This document shows positions 1 to 8,309 of a stretch of DNA of 64,000 bases, piece by piece. The stretch is from NCBI GenBank assembly GCA_016934635.1, contig JAFGSK010000044.1, positions 112,784 to 176,783 of the forward strand. Reading direction: 5' to 3'. The notes below the pieces were generated by a model that saw only the letters and a list, made by a program, of their open reading frames with translations, did no database searches and was not told the origin of the DNA. Position numbers and translations under genes: made by a program. The DNA is from Caldifarciminota bacterium. GTDB taxonomy: Bacteria; Hydrothermota; Tepidihabitantia; B3-TA06. Every line of letters begins with the position of its first letter. Positions within the stretch are counted from its first letter, which is position 1.

Positions 1-1618
1 CGTCACGCGGATAAGGTACGTAGAGATATTGATTGTAGATGCCTGCGCCGAACTTCAAGGCCCAGTCCGGCGTGAGACGGCGCTTTACACCGAGCCTCGG
101 TTCGAGCCTGAAGTAGTCGCCGTTCGAGAAGTAAGTCCCCCGAAGCCCTGTTTCGATAACCCAGAAAGGGGTGGGCTCCCAGCGATCTTCGAGATAGCAG
201 GAAGCCAGGAAGAAGGTATCCTTCACGTCCAGCCAGACCGTGTCCAGAACCTCATCCTCGTCGAGCCTCATCATGGTACGCACATAGTTCGAGGCCTCTA
301 TCCCCTTTCCCTCCACTCCGAACTCGATGCGATGCTCCGGGCTAGTGAACCATGTCAATCCCCATTTGGTCGATAGTTCACCTATACCTGAACGCAGATC
401 CAGGCGGGAATCTTCAGTTTCTTCGCCGGTGGAATCGTTCATACTGGTTTCCACGAGACCCACGTTTATCCTGTAGCGAGAGGCATTGAATCTAAGGATT
501 GAAAAGAGGTCGGGTGTGAATAAATAACGCCATTCCCCGCCCATGGTGCCGTTCCCCCAGATCACGTCCATGTCGCTTTCGCTGCCTGAGGCTTGTTTGG
601 TGTGGAACGCAAGAACGTCGTCTCCGAAAAGGCCTGAGACGGTGAAGCGGGAACGCTCGGTGGCTTCCCAGTTTACCTTGGCGTGCAGGTCGTAGAAGTG
701 ATAAGGAAGGTAGATTGACTCAAGGTCGCTTTCTTCTATTGCCTTTTTGAATATCTTATCCAGAGACCACGTTATTACATCGATGTAGGTTCGTCTGCCC
801 GCAACCATCCACGAACCCTTGCCCCATGGTATGGGACCCTCGAGAACGAGTCTGGAGGTCAACAACCCGATCTCGCCAGCCGCTGAAAAACGTTCGCTGT
901 TTCCCGCCTTCATATCCACGTCGAGGACGGACGATATGGCCCCGCCGTAGCGTGCCGGGTACCCGCCGGTGTAGAGTTCAGCACCCTTGACGGATTCGAG
1001 GATGAATGTCGAGTAGAAACCCAGAAGATGGTAAGGATTGTAAACCGTAACCCCGTCCAGGAGCACGAGGTTCTGGTCCGCCGTGCCGCCCCGGATATAC
1101 ATTGCCGAGGAGAAGTCTGATACGGATACGACGGCTGGCAGCATCTGCAGGGAACGGAATAAATCCTGCTCAACGAGACCTGGAATGTTTCGCATCTGGT
1201 CGAAGTCTATCCTCTGGACGCCAACATCTACCTCGTGCTCGAACCGGTAGCGATCGGCAGTGATTTCGACGCCTTCCACATTTACCGTCTGCCGACTCAA
1301 GATGAAATCCCGGCGCAGCTTCTGGCCTGCCTTTACGTTGATATCCACCCTCTGTTCGCCGTAGCCTATCATCGAGGCAACGAGGGTATAGGCACCAGGA
1401 AGTATATCTGAAATAACGTAGTAGCCCTGCTTGTTGGATGCAGCGCCGCCCACCCCGCCCTCAAGATACACGTTAACGTAGCTTAGGAACTCGCCCGAGG
1501 ACGCATCCCTGCAGAAACCGGCGATCATCCCGGTTTCCGCGGCTGTAAGCATCGTAAGGCAAAGTAATACTCCGACAATCACGCTCCTCTTCAGCGAACT
1601 TTTTTTCTTCTCCGACAC
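1..1618 (-). CDS. TonB-dependent outer-membrane receptor, 5' part
   Basis: This gene reads leftwards and leaves the window, so only about 540 N-terminal residues are seen, without a stop. It starts at a GTG (1618-1616) preceded by a GAGG ribosome site. A basic N-terminus and hydrophobic segment form a signal peptide. Next comes a carboxypeptidase-regulatory-like domain (about residues 30-115, with 'GAYTLVASMIGY'), then a TonB plug domain with 'MYIRGGTADQNLVLLDG' and 'GGYPARYGGAISSVLDV', then alternating barrel strands. The family imports bound ligands across the outer membrane using TonB energy. The ligand cannot be told from sequence. The TonB-like proteins at 15-19 kb are possible partners. 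Family assignment is firm; the substrate is unknown. Confidence 0.9.
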   Translation of the reverse strand, partial: MSEKKKSSLKRSVIVGVLLCLTMLTAAETGMIAGFCRDASSGEFLSYVNVYLEGGVGGAASNKQGYYVISDILPGAYTLVASMIGYGEQRVDINVKAGQKLRRDFILSRQTVNVEGVEITADRYRFEHEVDVGVQRIDFDQMRNIPGLVEQDLFRSLQMLPAVVSVSDFSSAMYIRGGTADQNLVLLDGVTVYNPYHLLGFYSTFILESVKGAELYTGGYPARYGGAISSVLDVDMKAGNSERFSAAGEIGLLTSRLVLEGPIPWGKGSWMVAGRRTYIDVITWSLDKIFKKAIEESDLESIYLPYHFYDLHAKVNWEATERSRFTVSGLFGDDVLAFHTKQASGSESDMDVIWGNGTMGGEWRYLFTPDLFSILRFNASRYRINVGLVETSMNDSTGEETEDSRLDLRSGIGELSTKWGLTWFTSPEHRIEFGVEGKGIEASNYVRTMMRLDEDEVLDTVWLDVKDTFFLASCYLEDRWEPTPFWVIETGLRGTYFSNGDYFRLEPRLGVKRRLTPDWALKFGAGIYNQYLYVPYPRD

Positions 1619-1850
1619 TTTACCGCCTCTTTTATTGGTTTTTTTCTTGGACCTTTGGTCCCTTATTGGTTAAGTTGACGGATAGTGTCTGGCAAATGTT
1701 GCGTAGTCTTCAAGGAAATGTACTTCATAAGACTCCTTTGCGTTACATTCCAGACAGAAAAAAGCCGGAACAATTCCGGTAATATGAGACACTTGGGAAC
1801 TGTTTAAAATGAAAATAAAACAACAATCTAATCCCATGCAGCGCCCAGGG
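1619..1850. other. Intergenic stretch without a recognised gene
   Basis: About 230 bases separate the receptor start from the end of the small membrane protein gene. It is AT-rich near 1625-1665, with a short palindrome (GGACC, TTT, GGTCC at about 1650-1662). I see no clear -35/-10 pair for the receptor and no coding signal. Confidence 0.4.
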
Positions 1851-2210
1851 CTAGATAGCGCAGATGAAGAAGCAGCCCGCGATGTAACCGATGAGAATAA
1901 GGAATGACGTTATCAAGACAAGGAAAATGAATTGGAGAACATCCAGGACTTTAAGCATCTTCCGTACTCCTGCATATCCATTCAAGTCCTCGGGGCTGAG
2001 TCCAGACGGCTTGAGTAACCGTAACGCTCTATAGGCTTTGGAGAAAAGAATCGCACCGGCCACAACCTGACCCAGAGAAACAAGGAAAAACAAAAGTGCT
2101 GTAACTCGTTTAAAGGTCGGTTGACGTTCCAGGAAACACAAAACCATGCCGAACGCACAAACCGCTCCAATAAGGATGAGGGATATCCCTTTGAATCTGG
2201 CTTCTTCCAC
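1851..2210 (-). CDS. Small integral membrane protein, three predicted helices
   Basis: A 119-residue protein with hydrophobic segments at about residues 8-25, 36-58 and 90-117, consistent with three transmembrane helices and almost no soluble domain. A short charged loop rich in Lys, Asp and Glu lies between helices two and three. The start is a GTG at 2210 without a good ribosome site. The IS element begins only 56 bases upstream, so its insertion may have separated the gene from its promoter. I do not recognise the family. Reading frame and composition look genuine. Confidence 0.6.
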   Translation of the reverse strand: MEEARFKGISLILIGAVCAFGMVLCFLERQPTFKRVTALLFFLVSLGQVVAGAILFSKAYRALRLLKPSGLSPEDLNGYAGVRKMLKVLDVLQFIFLVLITSFLILIGYIAGCFFICAI

Positions 2211-2265
2211 TCATTGATCATCAGATCGCATGTATCGTCAGTAATCTTCGATCCTCAGGTTGGTT

Positions 2266-2289
2266 GTGTTTCACATCTCGTGGAAATTT
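2266..2289. repeat. Terminal inverted repeat of IS256-type element (left)
   Basis: Begins GTGT and contains TCGTGGAAATT, matched in inverted orientation at 3241-3264. Confidence 0.7.
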
Positions 2290-2314
2290 CCACGTTTGAT
2301 AAAAAGATATTCAT

Positions 2315-3201
2315 TCAAGCAGCCTTGTCAAGCCCTGACGGCAGAGTATCAGGCATGTTTTCGTAACCCGTCATCTTTCTCATGACACCGAAGGACGACG
2401 CTAGCGGAGTAATCTGACCTGTAGCGACCAGGCCGTAGAGAAGGGCTAATACCGCTTCTTCCGTAGGCAGAGCGCCTTGGGTCTTTACCCTGCGTCTGAA
2501 CTCACCATACAACCGCTCTATCACATTGGTGCTCCGCAAGCTCCTCCACTGGGTATCAGGAAAGTAATAGAAGGTCAGAAGCTCGAACCCTTGAGCCACA
2601 ATCCCATAAGCTTCTTCTCTCCCTTTCCGTTAACACCCACAGCCGCAAGAATCGATACCCGCGAACACCGACCAGCTACCCTCACCTTCACGCTGAAACC
2701 GTCAAGGTAAAGATAACGCATATCCTCCTCAGCCAAAGAGCGTTTGCGCCAGGTCTCGAAGTGTTCCTTGAGTGCGGAGACTATCCGACTCACCGTGCTC
2801 GCTGAAAGCTCCGCATTACCTAAAAGCGGCCTGAGAGCCTTCTTGATGCGGCGGGTGTTCACCCCGGCAAGATAAAGCTCCATTATCGCAAGGTCGATGT
2901 CCCTGGTGCGTCGCTGGTAACGACCTATAAGGAAGCTCCGCCACTCCTCTTCAGCGCCGTCCTGAGCCTTGATGCGACCGCGAGGCATCTTGAACTCACT
3001 GGGACCAAGCGATGTCAATATACTACGTTCCTCAGAGCCATGACGGTAGCCCTTGCGGTCATCGCTGCGGGCATAAGGCTCCGCATCCAACGCTGCTCGA
3101 AGCTCAGCCCTGAGAACCCGCTCCATCGCTGACCTTAATTCATTGCGAAACGCAGCAACCAATGGCTCTTCTTCCTTCTCAAACCGGTTCTTCTCGCTCA
3201 T
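2315..3201 (-). pseudogene. IS256-family transposase, internally deleted and frameshifted
   Basis: The N-terminal half (3201-2575, 208 residues) starts at an ATG after an AAAGGAG site and keeps the first catalytic Asp region ('YLYLDGFSVKV'). The C-terminal part (read in another frame, about 2599-2315) keeps 'WRSLRSTNVIERL', which carries the catalytic Glu. The roughly 100 residues normally between them, including the second catalytic Asp and the Cys/His segment, are missing, and the frame changes at the junction near 2590. Intact family members are about 400 residues. The DDE triad is therefore incomplete and the protein cannot be active. The terminal repeats flank it on both sides. Confidence 0.88.
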
Positions 3202-3240
3202 GGAAACTCCTTTCTTTCCTTAGCTCCATTATACTCACTA

Positions 3241-3264
3241 GAATTTCCACGACAATTGGCACAC
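3241..3264. repeat. Terminal inverted repeat of IS256-type element (right)
   Basis: Reverse complement begins GTGTGCC and contains TCGTGGAAATT, pairing with 2266-2289. It lies 40 bases upstream of the transposase start. Confidence 0.7.
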
Positions 3265-3352
3265 TACCCCAGGTTCGTATATCACACCGCCTATTGCAAC
3301 CAATGTATACATTCTGCTTGAGATAACTCGAATGTCAATCAAGATGTGACCC

Positions 3353-3380
3353 TTGCATGAATCGCGGGTTTAGATATAAT
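3353..3380 (+). promoter_or_regulatory. Promoter of the 3406 gene
   Basis: TTGCAT (3353-3358), 16 bases, TATAAT (3375-3380). Transcription would start near 3387, giving a short leader that holds the GGGAG ribosome site. Confidence 0.6.
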
Positions 3381-3405
3381 GACTTAAACATAGATGGGAG
3401 TGATG

Positions 3406-4134
3406 ATGAATGCTTTGATGTTAGTCTTGACCCTGGTTTCAGCGCCGTGGCATTTCGGGATAAGAGGAGGGTGGAGTGCAGGGCTTTACGGCTGGAACGC
3501 CGAGACCGGGACTTACGAGAATCCTAATTCCCACTGCCTGGTTATCGTTTCAAGACCCGCTATTCCTCCGCCCGGATTCGGAAGGTTCGGCTTTTCCCTG
3601 GAAGACGAACGTTCGATCGGCTACACACTCGACTTCGGGATACACTACAAGACCTATCCAGCCGACGGCTACGTCACGAACATCCCGTACATGCCTGATT
3701 CCCTAAGGATGAATATCAACGAGTATGTTCCATACGTACACGTACAGGGAGGGCTCGGGATACAAAAAACCCTCAGGGTGGCGGAAGGCCGGATACACAT
3801 TCCGCTTGGATTTCAGTTGACCTACAATTATTTCATCCCTGCCCTGACCCAGGATCTCGTGGATACCTATGCCGAGGACCTTACCGAGATGCTCAGAAGT
3901 GATTTCATTTCTGCTCTCGATTGGGTCAATGATCCGTATCTGATAATCCAATACGTTGACGAGCACAAGATGGGGATGCGTGTAAACTTCGGATTCCTGG
4001 GTGCAATCGTGCATTCCGACCACTTCAACTGGCTCGCGGGCGCCAACCTGGACTGGAACGTGTTCTTCGGTCGAAACCGTAATAACCTGGCGCTTTATCC
4101 TGAGTTCGGGCTGTCAACAGGTTTTGTTTTCTAA
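3406..4134 (+). CDS. Predicted envelope beta-barrel protein
   Basis: About 242 residues. Three ATGs are possible (3394, 3403, 3406). I chose 3406 because a GGGAG site lies five bases upstream and the product then begins with a compact signal peptide ('MNALMLVLTLVSAPW'). The mature part has alternating aromatic and small residues, Gly-rich strands ('HFGIRGGWSAGLYGW') and a C-terminal strand ending in Phe, all typical of small outer-membrane barrels. I cannot name a family. It stands alone between the IS element and the fumarase gene and has its own promoter. Secretion is well supported; barrel topology is inference. Confidence 0.6.
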   Translation: MNALMLVLTLVSAPWHFGIRGGWSAGLYGWNAETGTYENPNSHCLVIVSRPAIPPPGFGRFGFSLEDERSIGYTLDFGIHYKTYPADGYVTNIPYMPDSLRMNINEYVPYVHVQGGLGIQKTLRVAEGRIHIPLGFQLTYNYFIPALTQDLVDTYAEDLTEMLRSDFISALDWVNDPYLIIQYVDEHKMGMRVNFGFLGAIVHSDHFNWLAGANLDWNVFFGRNRNNLALYPEFGLSTGFVF

Positions 4135-4243
4135 AAAAATCTCAATTAAACAAAGTCTATGTCAATAACCCTTTGGTGAAGAGCAGGATAATAGAGATTG
4201 CGATCTTTACTGCGAAGCAGCGACGGAGCAAGATGTATTGAAG

Positions 4244-4271
4244 TTGACAATCGATGCGGTATGGGTATAGT
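4244..4271 (+). promoter_or_regulatory. Promoter of the fumarase beta gene
   Basis: TTGACA (4244-4249), 16 bases, TATAGT (4266-4271). The predicted leader of about 20 bases carries AAGGAGG just before the ATG at 4296. This is a useful contrast to the leaderless starts elsewhere. Confidence 0.75.
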
Positions 4272-4295
4272 CTGGGAAAAAATCTAAGGAGGCTC

Positions 4296-4853
4296 ATGTC
4301 CGAACGCAAGAAGATAACCGCACCGTTTGCCGACGAGGTTGTTAAAGAGTTGAAGATGGGCGACGGCGTGTTGATGAGTGGAGTCATCTATACGGCTCGT
4401 GACGCTGCGCATAAGAAACTGGTGGAATTAATCAATGAAGGCAAGGAGCTGCCCTTTGACATGCAAGGCGCAGTCATCTACTACGTGGGACCATCCCCTG
4501 CCCCTCCAGGCTATGCAATAGGCTCGGCAGGCCCGACCACAAGTTACCGCATGGACCCTTATGCCCCGCTTTTAATTGAACACGGGATGAAAGGAATGAT
4601 CGGCAAGGGCCAGCGCAACCAGGCTGTCCTTGACGCAATGCAGAAGTACGGCGCCGTGTACTTTGCGGCAACAGGCGGCACTGCCGCTCTCATCGCACGC
4701 TCAATAAAAAAGGCGGAAGTTATCGCCTATCCAGAGCTGGGTGCCGAAGCCATCCGTCGTCTGGAAGTCGAGGACTTCCCGTGCATCGTGGCTAACGACG
4801 CCCACGGAGGTAACCTGTTCGCCGAAGGTCCGGAGAAGTACAAGGAAGCCTAG
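4296..4853 (+). CDS. Class I fumarate hydratase, beta (C-terminal) subunit
   Basis: A 185-residue protein matching the C-terminal domain of iron-sulfur fumarases and L-tartrate dehydratases, which hydrates fumarate to malate together with an alpha subunit. It shows 'DGVLMSGVIYTARDAAH' near the N-terminus, 'SAGPTTSYRMD' at about residue 75 and 'MQKYGAVYFAATGG' further on, all hallmarks of the family. The start at 4296 has AAGGAGG at ideal spacing; an upstream in-frame ATG at 4254 lies inside the promoter. No alpha-subunit gene is adjacent, so the [4Fe-4S]-bearing partner must be elsewhere. Fumarase and tartrate dehydratase cannot be told apart here, though fumarase is more likely. Confidence 0.85.
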   Translation: MSERKKITAPFADEVVKELKMGDGVLMSGVIYTARDAAHKKLVELINEGKELPFDMQGAVIYYVGPSPAPPGYAIGSAGPTTSYRMDPYAPLLIEHGMKGMIGKGQRNQAVLDAMQKYGAVYFAATGGTAALIARSIKKAEVIAYPELGAEAIRRLEVEDFPCIVANDAHGGNLFAEGPEKYKEA

Positions 4854-4886
4854 GCTGACTTACTCAGGTATCGGAGAGGGTAGTCG

Positions 4887-5334
4887 ATGAGAAGGTTGGC
4901 TATCGTTGGTGTTCAGTTGGCTATAGGTATTGACTCTGTTGCTTGTACGCATCCCTCAATGCGCAGGGATAAATCCAACGTGGAGGAATCCTTAACAGAC
5001 ATATTAAAAGGAAGTATTGACGACGAATCTGTCGATATAAACCTGGATTTGAAAGGAAAACCCCCTAAAAAATCCCCCCAGGGAACTCGCTTATCCTGAG
5101 GCAAGGCGCACTGGTTCTTTCTTTGCGGTGTCGGAAGAAAGCTATGGAGGAATGACTTCCTTTGAGGCGAATGATCCATCCGAACACGTTCGTAATTACT
5201 ATAAAAACCTGAAAGGATGGTCTTTTGAGGATACAATCGAGGAATCCTCCGACGAAGCCGGTTGTTATGTTATGACTCTCACGAGAAAGGATGTAACAAC
5301 AGTCATAGTCATATCGGTTGATGATGGAAAATAA
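4887..5334 (+). pseudogene. Frameshifted lipoprotein, paralogue of the 5506 gene
   Basis: The first frame (from 4887, with a GGAGAGGGT site) encodes a lipoprotein signal with lipobox 'SVAC' and then 'GKPPK', but stops at 5099. Removing one A from the run of six A at 5067-5072 restores a frame to 5334 that reads 'GKPPKNPPRELAYP'. This parallels 'GKPPKNFPKDLIYP' of the neighbouring intact lipoprotein, and similarity continues through 'YYKNLKGWSFE' and 'YVMTLTRKDVTTVIVIS'. A single-base gain in a homopolymer thus broke a tandem duplicate. A sequencing error, or slippage during expression, would give the same picture. Confidence 0.8.
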
Positions 5335-5505
5335 CTATCGGTATTGCATATGAAGAGGAGTAATCGTTACCCCAGTCTCTTGCTAAATCCCCAATCCTAG
5401 TTATAATGTGGTGTTCGAGAGGGGATCAAAAAGGAGTAATGGATGTTAGCGGGCGGCCCAGAAGGGTCAAGCGAATGCAAAACCAAAATGACGGAGGAAT
5501 AAGTC

Positions 5506-5979
5506 ATGAAAAAAACCTTGATTCTTGCCCTGATTGCCGCATTTGTGGCTGTCTTAACCCTTAGCTGCTGCGGTAAGATGATGGAGAAAGCGATAGAGGA
5601 GGCGATAGAAGAGGAAGGCGGCGAAGATGTCGATATCGACATAGGCGGTATGATGGGCGGAAAACCCCCAAAGAACTTTCCCAAGGATCTTATTTATCCC
5701 GGTGCAAAATCGACCGGATTCGTTTCCGGAACCACCGAAGAAGGCTCAGGCGGTTGGGGTGCACTTGAATCCAGCGCCTCGCTTTCAAGGATAGTAAAAT
5801 ACTACGAAGGTCTGGAAAGCAAAGGCTGGACTAACGAGGGCTCCTTCGAAGCCTCTACCGAAGAAGGTGAATCCTACATGTTGACCTTGTCCAAGGGCGA
5901 TTTCAGCGCCGTAGTAACCATCTCAGAAGACAGTGAATCCGGGAAGACAATAATAGGCTTCATGTACGGAGAAGAATAG
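5506..5979 (+). CDS. Lipoprotein of unknown function
   Basis: A 157-residue protein with a classic lipoprotein signal (lipobox 'LTLSC' at about residues 17-21), then an acidic linker rich in Glu and Gly. A small alpha/beta domain follows ('IVKYYEGLESKGW', 'YMLTLSKGDFSAVVTIS'). A GGAGGAAT site precedes the ATG. The pattern of a short helix followed by paired strands is seen in small envelope lipoproteins of many uncultured bacteria, but I cannot assign a function. It is the intact member of a tandem pair with 4887-5334, and yebC follows 20 bases later, so the two may be co-transcribed. Confidence 0.75.
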   Translation: MKKTLILALIAAFVAVLTLSCCGKMMEKAIEEAIEEEGGEDVDIDIGGMMGGKPPKNFPKDLIYPGAKSTGFVSGTTEEGSGGWGALESSASLSRIVKYYEGLESKGWTNEGSFEASTEEGESYMLTLSKGDFSAVVTISEDSESGKTIIGFMYGEE

Positions 5980-5999
5980 CTAAAACTGAGAGGAGCGAA

Positions 6000-6755
6000 A
6001 TGTCCGGACATTCAAAGTGGTCGACAATAAAGCACAAAAAGGCCGCTGCCGATGCTAAACGGGGCAAGCTCTTCTCCAAGTTGATTCGCGAAATCACGAC
6101 GGCGGCAAAGGCTGGCGGCGGGGATCCCGCCGCCAACCCCCGTCTTAGAACAGCAATGGATGCGGCAAAGGCCGCAAACATGCCCTCGGAGAACATCGAC
6201 AGGGCTGTAAAACGAGGCACCGGAGAACTACCCGGTGTTATATACGAAGAGGTAACCTACGAGGCCTACGGACCAGCCGGTGTTGCATTAGTTATAGAAG
6301 TGCTGACCGATAACAAGAATCGTACCCTGGGAGAGATTAAGCATACACTTTCGCGTCATAACGGCAGTCTTGGAGGTACAGGAAGCGTATCCTGGCAGTT
6401 TAAGGCCTGCGGCATCATACATCTGCCTACAGATAAATACGATGAGGATCAAGCCCTGGAGATGGCTTTGGATGCAGGCGCCGAGGATTTTAGACGCGAT
6501 GGGTCAATCTACGAGGTTCGCACCGAACCGACCGAATTCGGAGCGGTCCGTGACGCTTTAGAGAATAAAGGCGCTGAGATACTCTCCGCTGAACTAACCC
6601 AGCTTCCTCAAAACACCGTGGCGCTTACCGAAAAGGATGCAGCCAAGATATTAAAGCTCATCGATGCCCTGGAAGACCTGGACGACGTTCAGACGGTCTA
6701 TGCCAATTTCGATATCTCCGAGGAGGTAATGGAGAAGCTTGCCGCCCAGGCTTAA
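6000..6755 (+). CDS. yebC: YebC/PmpR-family protein
   Basis: A 251-residue protein beginning 'MSGHSKWSTIKHKK', diagnostic of the YebC family. The middle has 'RAVKRGTGELPGVIYEEVTYEAYGP' split over a conserved block, then 'GSLGGTGSVSW'. Length and all three domains fit the family norm (240-250 residues). Members have been described as transcriptional regulators (PmpR) and, more recently, as factors that relieve ribosome stalling; both are family knowledge, not visible here. The usual ruvC neighbour is absent. A GAGGAG-type site precedes the ATG, and a strong terminator lies 45 bases after the stop. Confidence 0.93.
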   Translation: MSGHSKWSTIKHKKAAADAKRGKLFSKLIREITTAAKAGGGDPAANPRLRTAMDAAKAANMPSENIDRAVKRGTGELPGVIYEEVTYEAYGPAGVALVIEVLTDNKNRTLGEIKHTLSRHNGSLGGTGSVSWQFKACGIIHLPTDKYDEDQALEMALDAGAEDFRRDGSIYEVRTEPTEFGAVRDALENKGAEILSAELTQLPQNTVALTEKDAAKILKLIDALEDLDDVQTVYANFDISEEVMEKLAAQA

Positions 6756-6799
6756 GCAGGCTAAAAAATTCATGGGGAAGGACTAATAGATTATCACGA

Positions 6800-6831
6800 G
6801 ACAAGGGGCAAAAGCCCCTTGTCTTTTTTTA
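6800..6831 (+). terminator. Intrinsic terminator after yebC
   Basis: Perfect 10-bp stem GACAAGGGGC / GCCCCTTGTC with an AAAA loop, followed by seven T (6824-6830). It ends the plus-strand unit; the facing minus-strand operon stops at 6859. Confidence 0.92.
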
Positions 6832-6858
6832 TTGTCGAAATCACCGCGTGGGGTGGAG

Positions 6859-7800
6859 TTATTGGTTGTCTTCGCCTCCGTCGTCGGGGAGTTCAAGACC
6901 TTCCTTGGCTACAACGTAAGGAAATGCAATAGCATAGGATGAGTATTCGGCTGCCGAATCACCATCCAGGGTTTCGGCAAGGATAATGTCTATTGCCGCA
7001 TGCCGGACGGTAATGTCCCTGTTTAACAGATAATCATCGGCAGTCACCCAGATACCGGTGAACTTCTTGTGATCTTGCTCATCCCTATTGAAAACCTCGC
7101 GGCGGTGACGGAACTTGAGTCGGAAGTGACGTCCGTGGTGAAGGTATGCCCAAGCTTCTACGTCAGTTGCAAGGGTTACCTCTACGGTAACCGTATCCTC
7201 GGGGGTGAACCTGGGAATATCGTCCGGTCCGTACCAGTCAACCGTACTCGTTATCTCGAAATCCTCTCCTGAGGTGGAAGTAATCTTTACGCTGGCGATC
7301 TCAACCGCAGTGGTGGGATTGTTAGTCCATATCTTAACCGGGGTAATCTTTTCAATCTTCCAGCCTCTGAAGAGCTTTCCTTTCCCTCGGGAGAGTACGA
7401 TACGACGGTAAGTGCTATCATCGATTGGATGTTCCCATACGGTATCATTCTCAATGTCGCGGACATAGATCGTTCCCTGGAAGTAATTTGTGATAACGGC
7501 GAAGGCTGAATCACCAACTACATCGTCCTCGGAGATATCAACGTAGCGACCGAAAGAAGTAATCACTCGTCCCCACTTTTGGTGCCCGCTGTCCGGCATT
7601 GGGAAAAGAAGTGCCATCGAAGCCTCGACATCAGCCGTGCTGTCGTTGGTTACTCTGTCTGAGCCGTCGCCGGTGAAGTAAGAGTTCAACAGGAGGTCTC
7701 TTATCTGTTCGATGTCCTCGGTGACATCGCCTCCGCATTGCAAACCCATAAGTCCCGTTAATACAAGTATTGTGCAAAGAAGCATCGCAAGCTTCTTCAT
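6859..7800 (-). CDS. Lipoprotein, last gene of the ECF sigma operon
   Basis: A 313-residue lipoprotein with lipobox 'LMGLQC' followed by Gly-Gly. The mature part starts with 'DVTEDIEQIRDLLLNSYFTGDG', an arrangement like NTF2-like or DUF4440-type folds in which a helix opens the domain, followed by many strands and an acidic tail. I cannot assign a function. Its ATG overlaps the stop of the Spy-like gene (ATGA, 7797-7800) and an AAGGAGG site precedes it, so it is translationally coupled. Position in the operon suggests it is part of the envelope-stress output of the sigma factor, by inference. Confidence 0.7.
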   Translation of the reverse strand: MKKLAMLLCTILVLTGLMGLQCGGDVTEDIEQIRDLLLNSYFTGDGSDRVTNDSTADVEASMALLFPMPDSGHQKWGRVITSFGRYVDISEDDVVGDSAFAVITNYFQGTIYVRDIENDTVWEHPIDDSTYRRIVLSRGKGKLFRGWKIEKITPVKIWTNNPTTAVEIASVKITSTSGEDFEITSTVDWYGPDDIPRFTPEDTVTVEVTLATDVEAWAYLHHGRHFRLKFRHRREVFNRDEQDHKKFTGIWVTADDYLLNRDITVRHAAIDIILAETLDGDSAAEYSSYAIAFPYVVAKEGLELPDDGGEDNQ

Positions 7801-8306
7801 TCTGTCCTCCTTGGTTGATTTTCATTCTCGAGTTCTTGGTTCCCCGGTTCACCCCTGACGCGGTTAATCAACTCCTTGAGTTCCTTCTCAAACTGAATCT
7901 CAAAGACGATGAACCGCGCCTGCTGCTCTACGGTCAGAGTCTGCATTATTTCCTCACGAACGCGCTCAAGTTCCGCTTGATAGGCCTGTTCGCGTTCCTG
8001 CATCCTGGTCATGATCTCGCCTATCCTGCGTTCGTTGGGTGTACGCTTACCAAGCTCGGTCTCCAACGATTGATAGTCTACCGACTGTTCCTTGCGACAG
8101 GCTATCTCGAGGGAGTCCCGCTCACGTAACCGAGGTAGGATAGTGGCAATCTGTTCGTCACTGAGACCCAACTCCTGAGTCATCCTGGTTATGCGATAGG
8201 CGCTGATCATCTCAAGCACCCTGCCTCCGCCTCTATCCATACCCGGTCTCGGTTGTGCAAAACCTGCAACCGCAGCAAAAATCAACAAAAACAACGCTCG
8301 TTTCAT
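7797..8306 (-). CDS. Spy/CpxP-like periplasmic protein
   Basis: A 169-residue secreted protein with a cleavable signal ('LLIFAAVAGFAQP'). Its mature part is almost wholly helical and charged, with an LTxxQ-like element ('LTVEQQARF') near residue 130 and 'LGLSDEQIATILP' earlier. This is the layout of Spy/CpxP-type periplasmic chaperones and of zinc-resistance-associated proteins. In other bacteria such proteins sit beside ECF sigma factors and sense envelope stress. It lies 3 bases after the anti-sigma gene and overlaps the next gene by 4. It may act as a sensor for the anti-sigma factor or as a chaperone target of the regulon; the sequence does not decide. Confidence 0.65.
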   Translation of the reverse strand: MKRALFLLIFAAVAGFAQPRPGMDRGGGRVLEMISAYRITRMTQELGLSDEQIATILPRLRERDSLEIACRKEQSVDYQSLETELGKRTPNERRIGEIMTRMQEREQAYQAELERVREEIMQTLTVEQQARFIVFEIQFEKELKELINRVRGEPGNQELENENQPRRTE

Positions 8307-8309
8307 AGG

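Larger units (their letters stand above)
2266..3264. mobile_element. Defective IS256-type insertion sequence
   Basis: An element of about 1.0 kb holding a broken mutator/IS256-type transposase between imperfect terminal inverted repeats (2266-2289 and 3241-3264, 18 of 24 positions matching, with an 11-base identical core TCGTGGAAATT). Full IS256-family elements are usually around 1.3 kb, and the shortfall matches an internal deletion in the transposase. No convincing 8-9 bp target duplication remains at the edges, so the insertion is probably old. With both ends kept, it could in principle be moved by a transposase supplied elsewhere. No intact copy lies in this window. Confidence 0.8.

Noticed and set aside
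29..1173. Short open frames opposite to and out of frame with the TonB receptor
   Set aside because: The minus-strand frame from 1618 to the window edge has a clear signal peptide, plug and barrel strands; the others have no ribosome site or motif.
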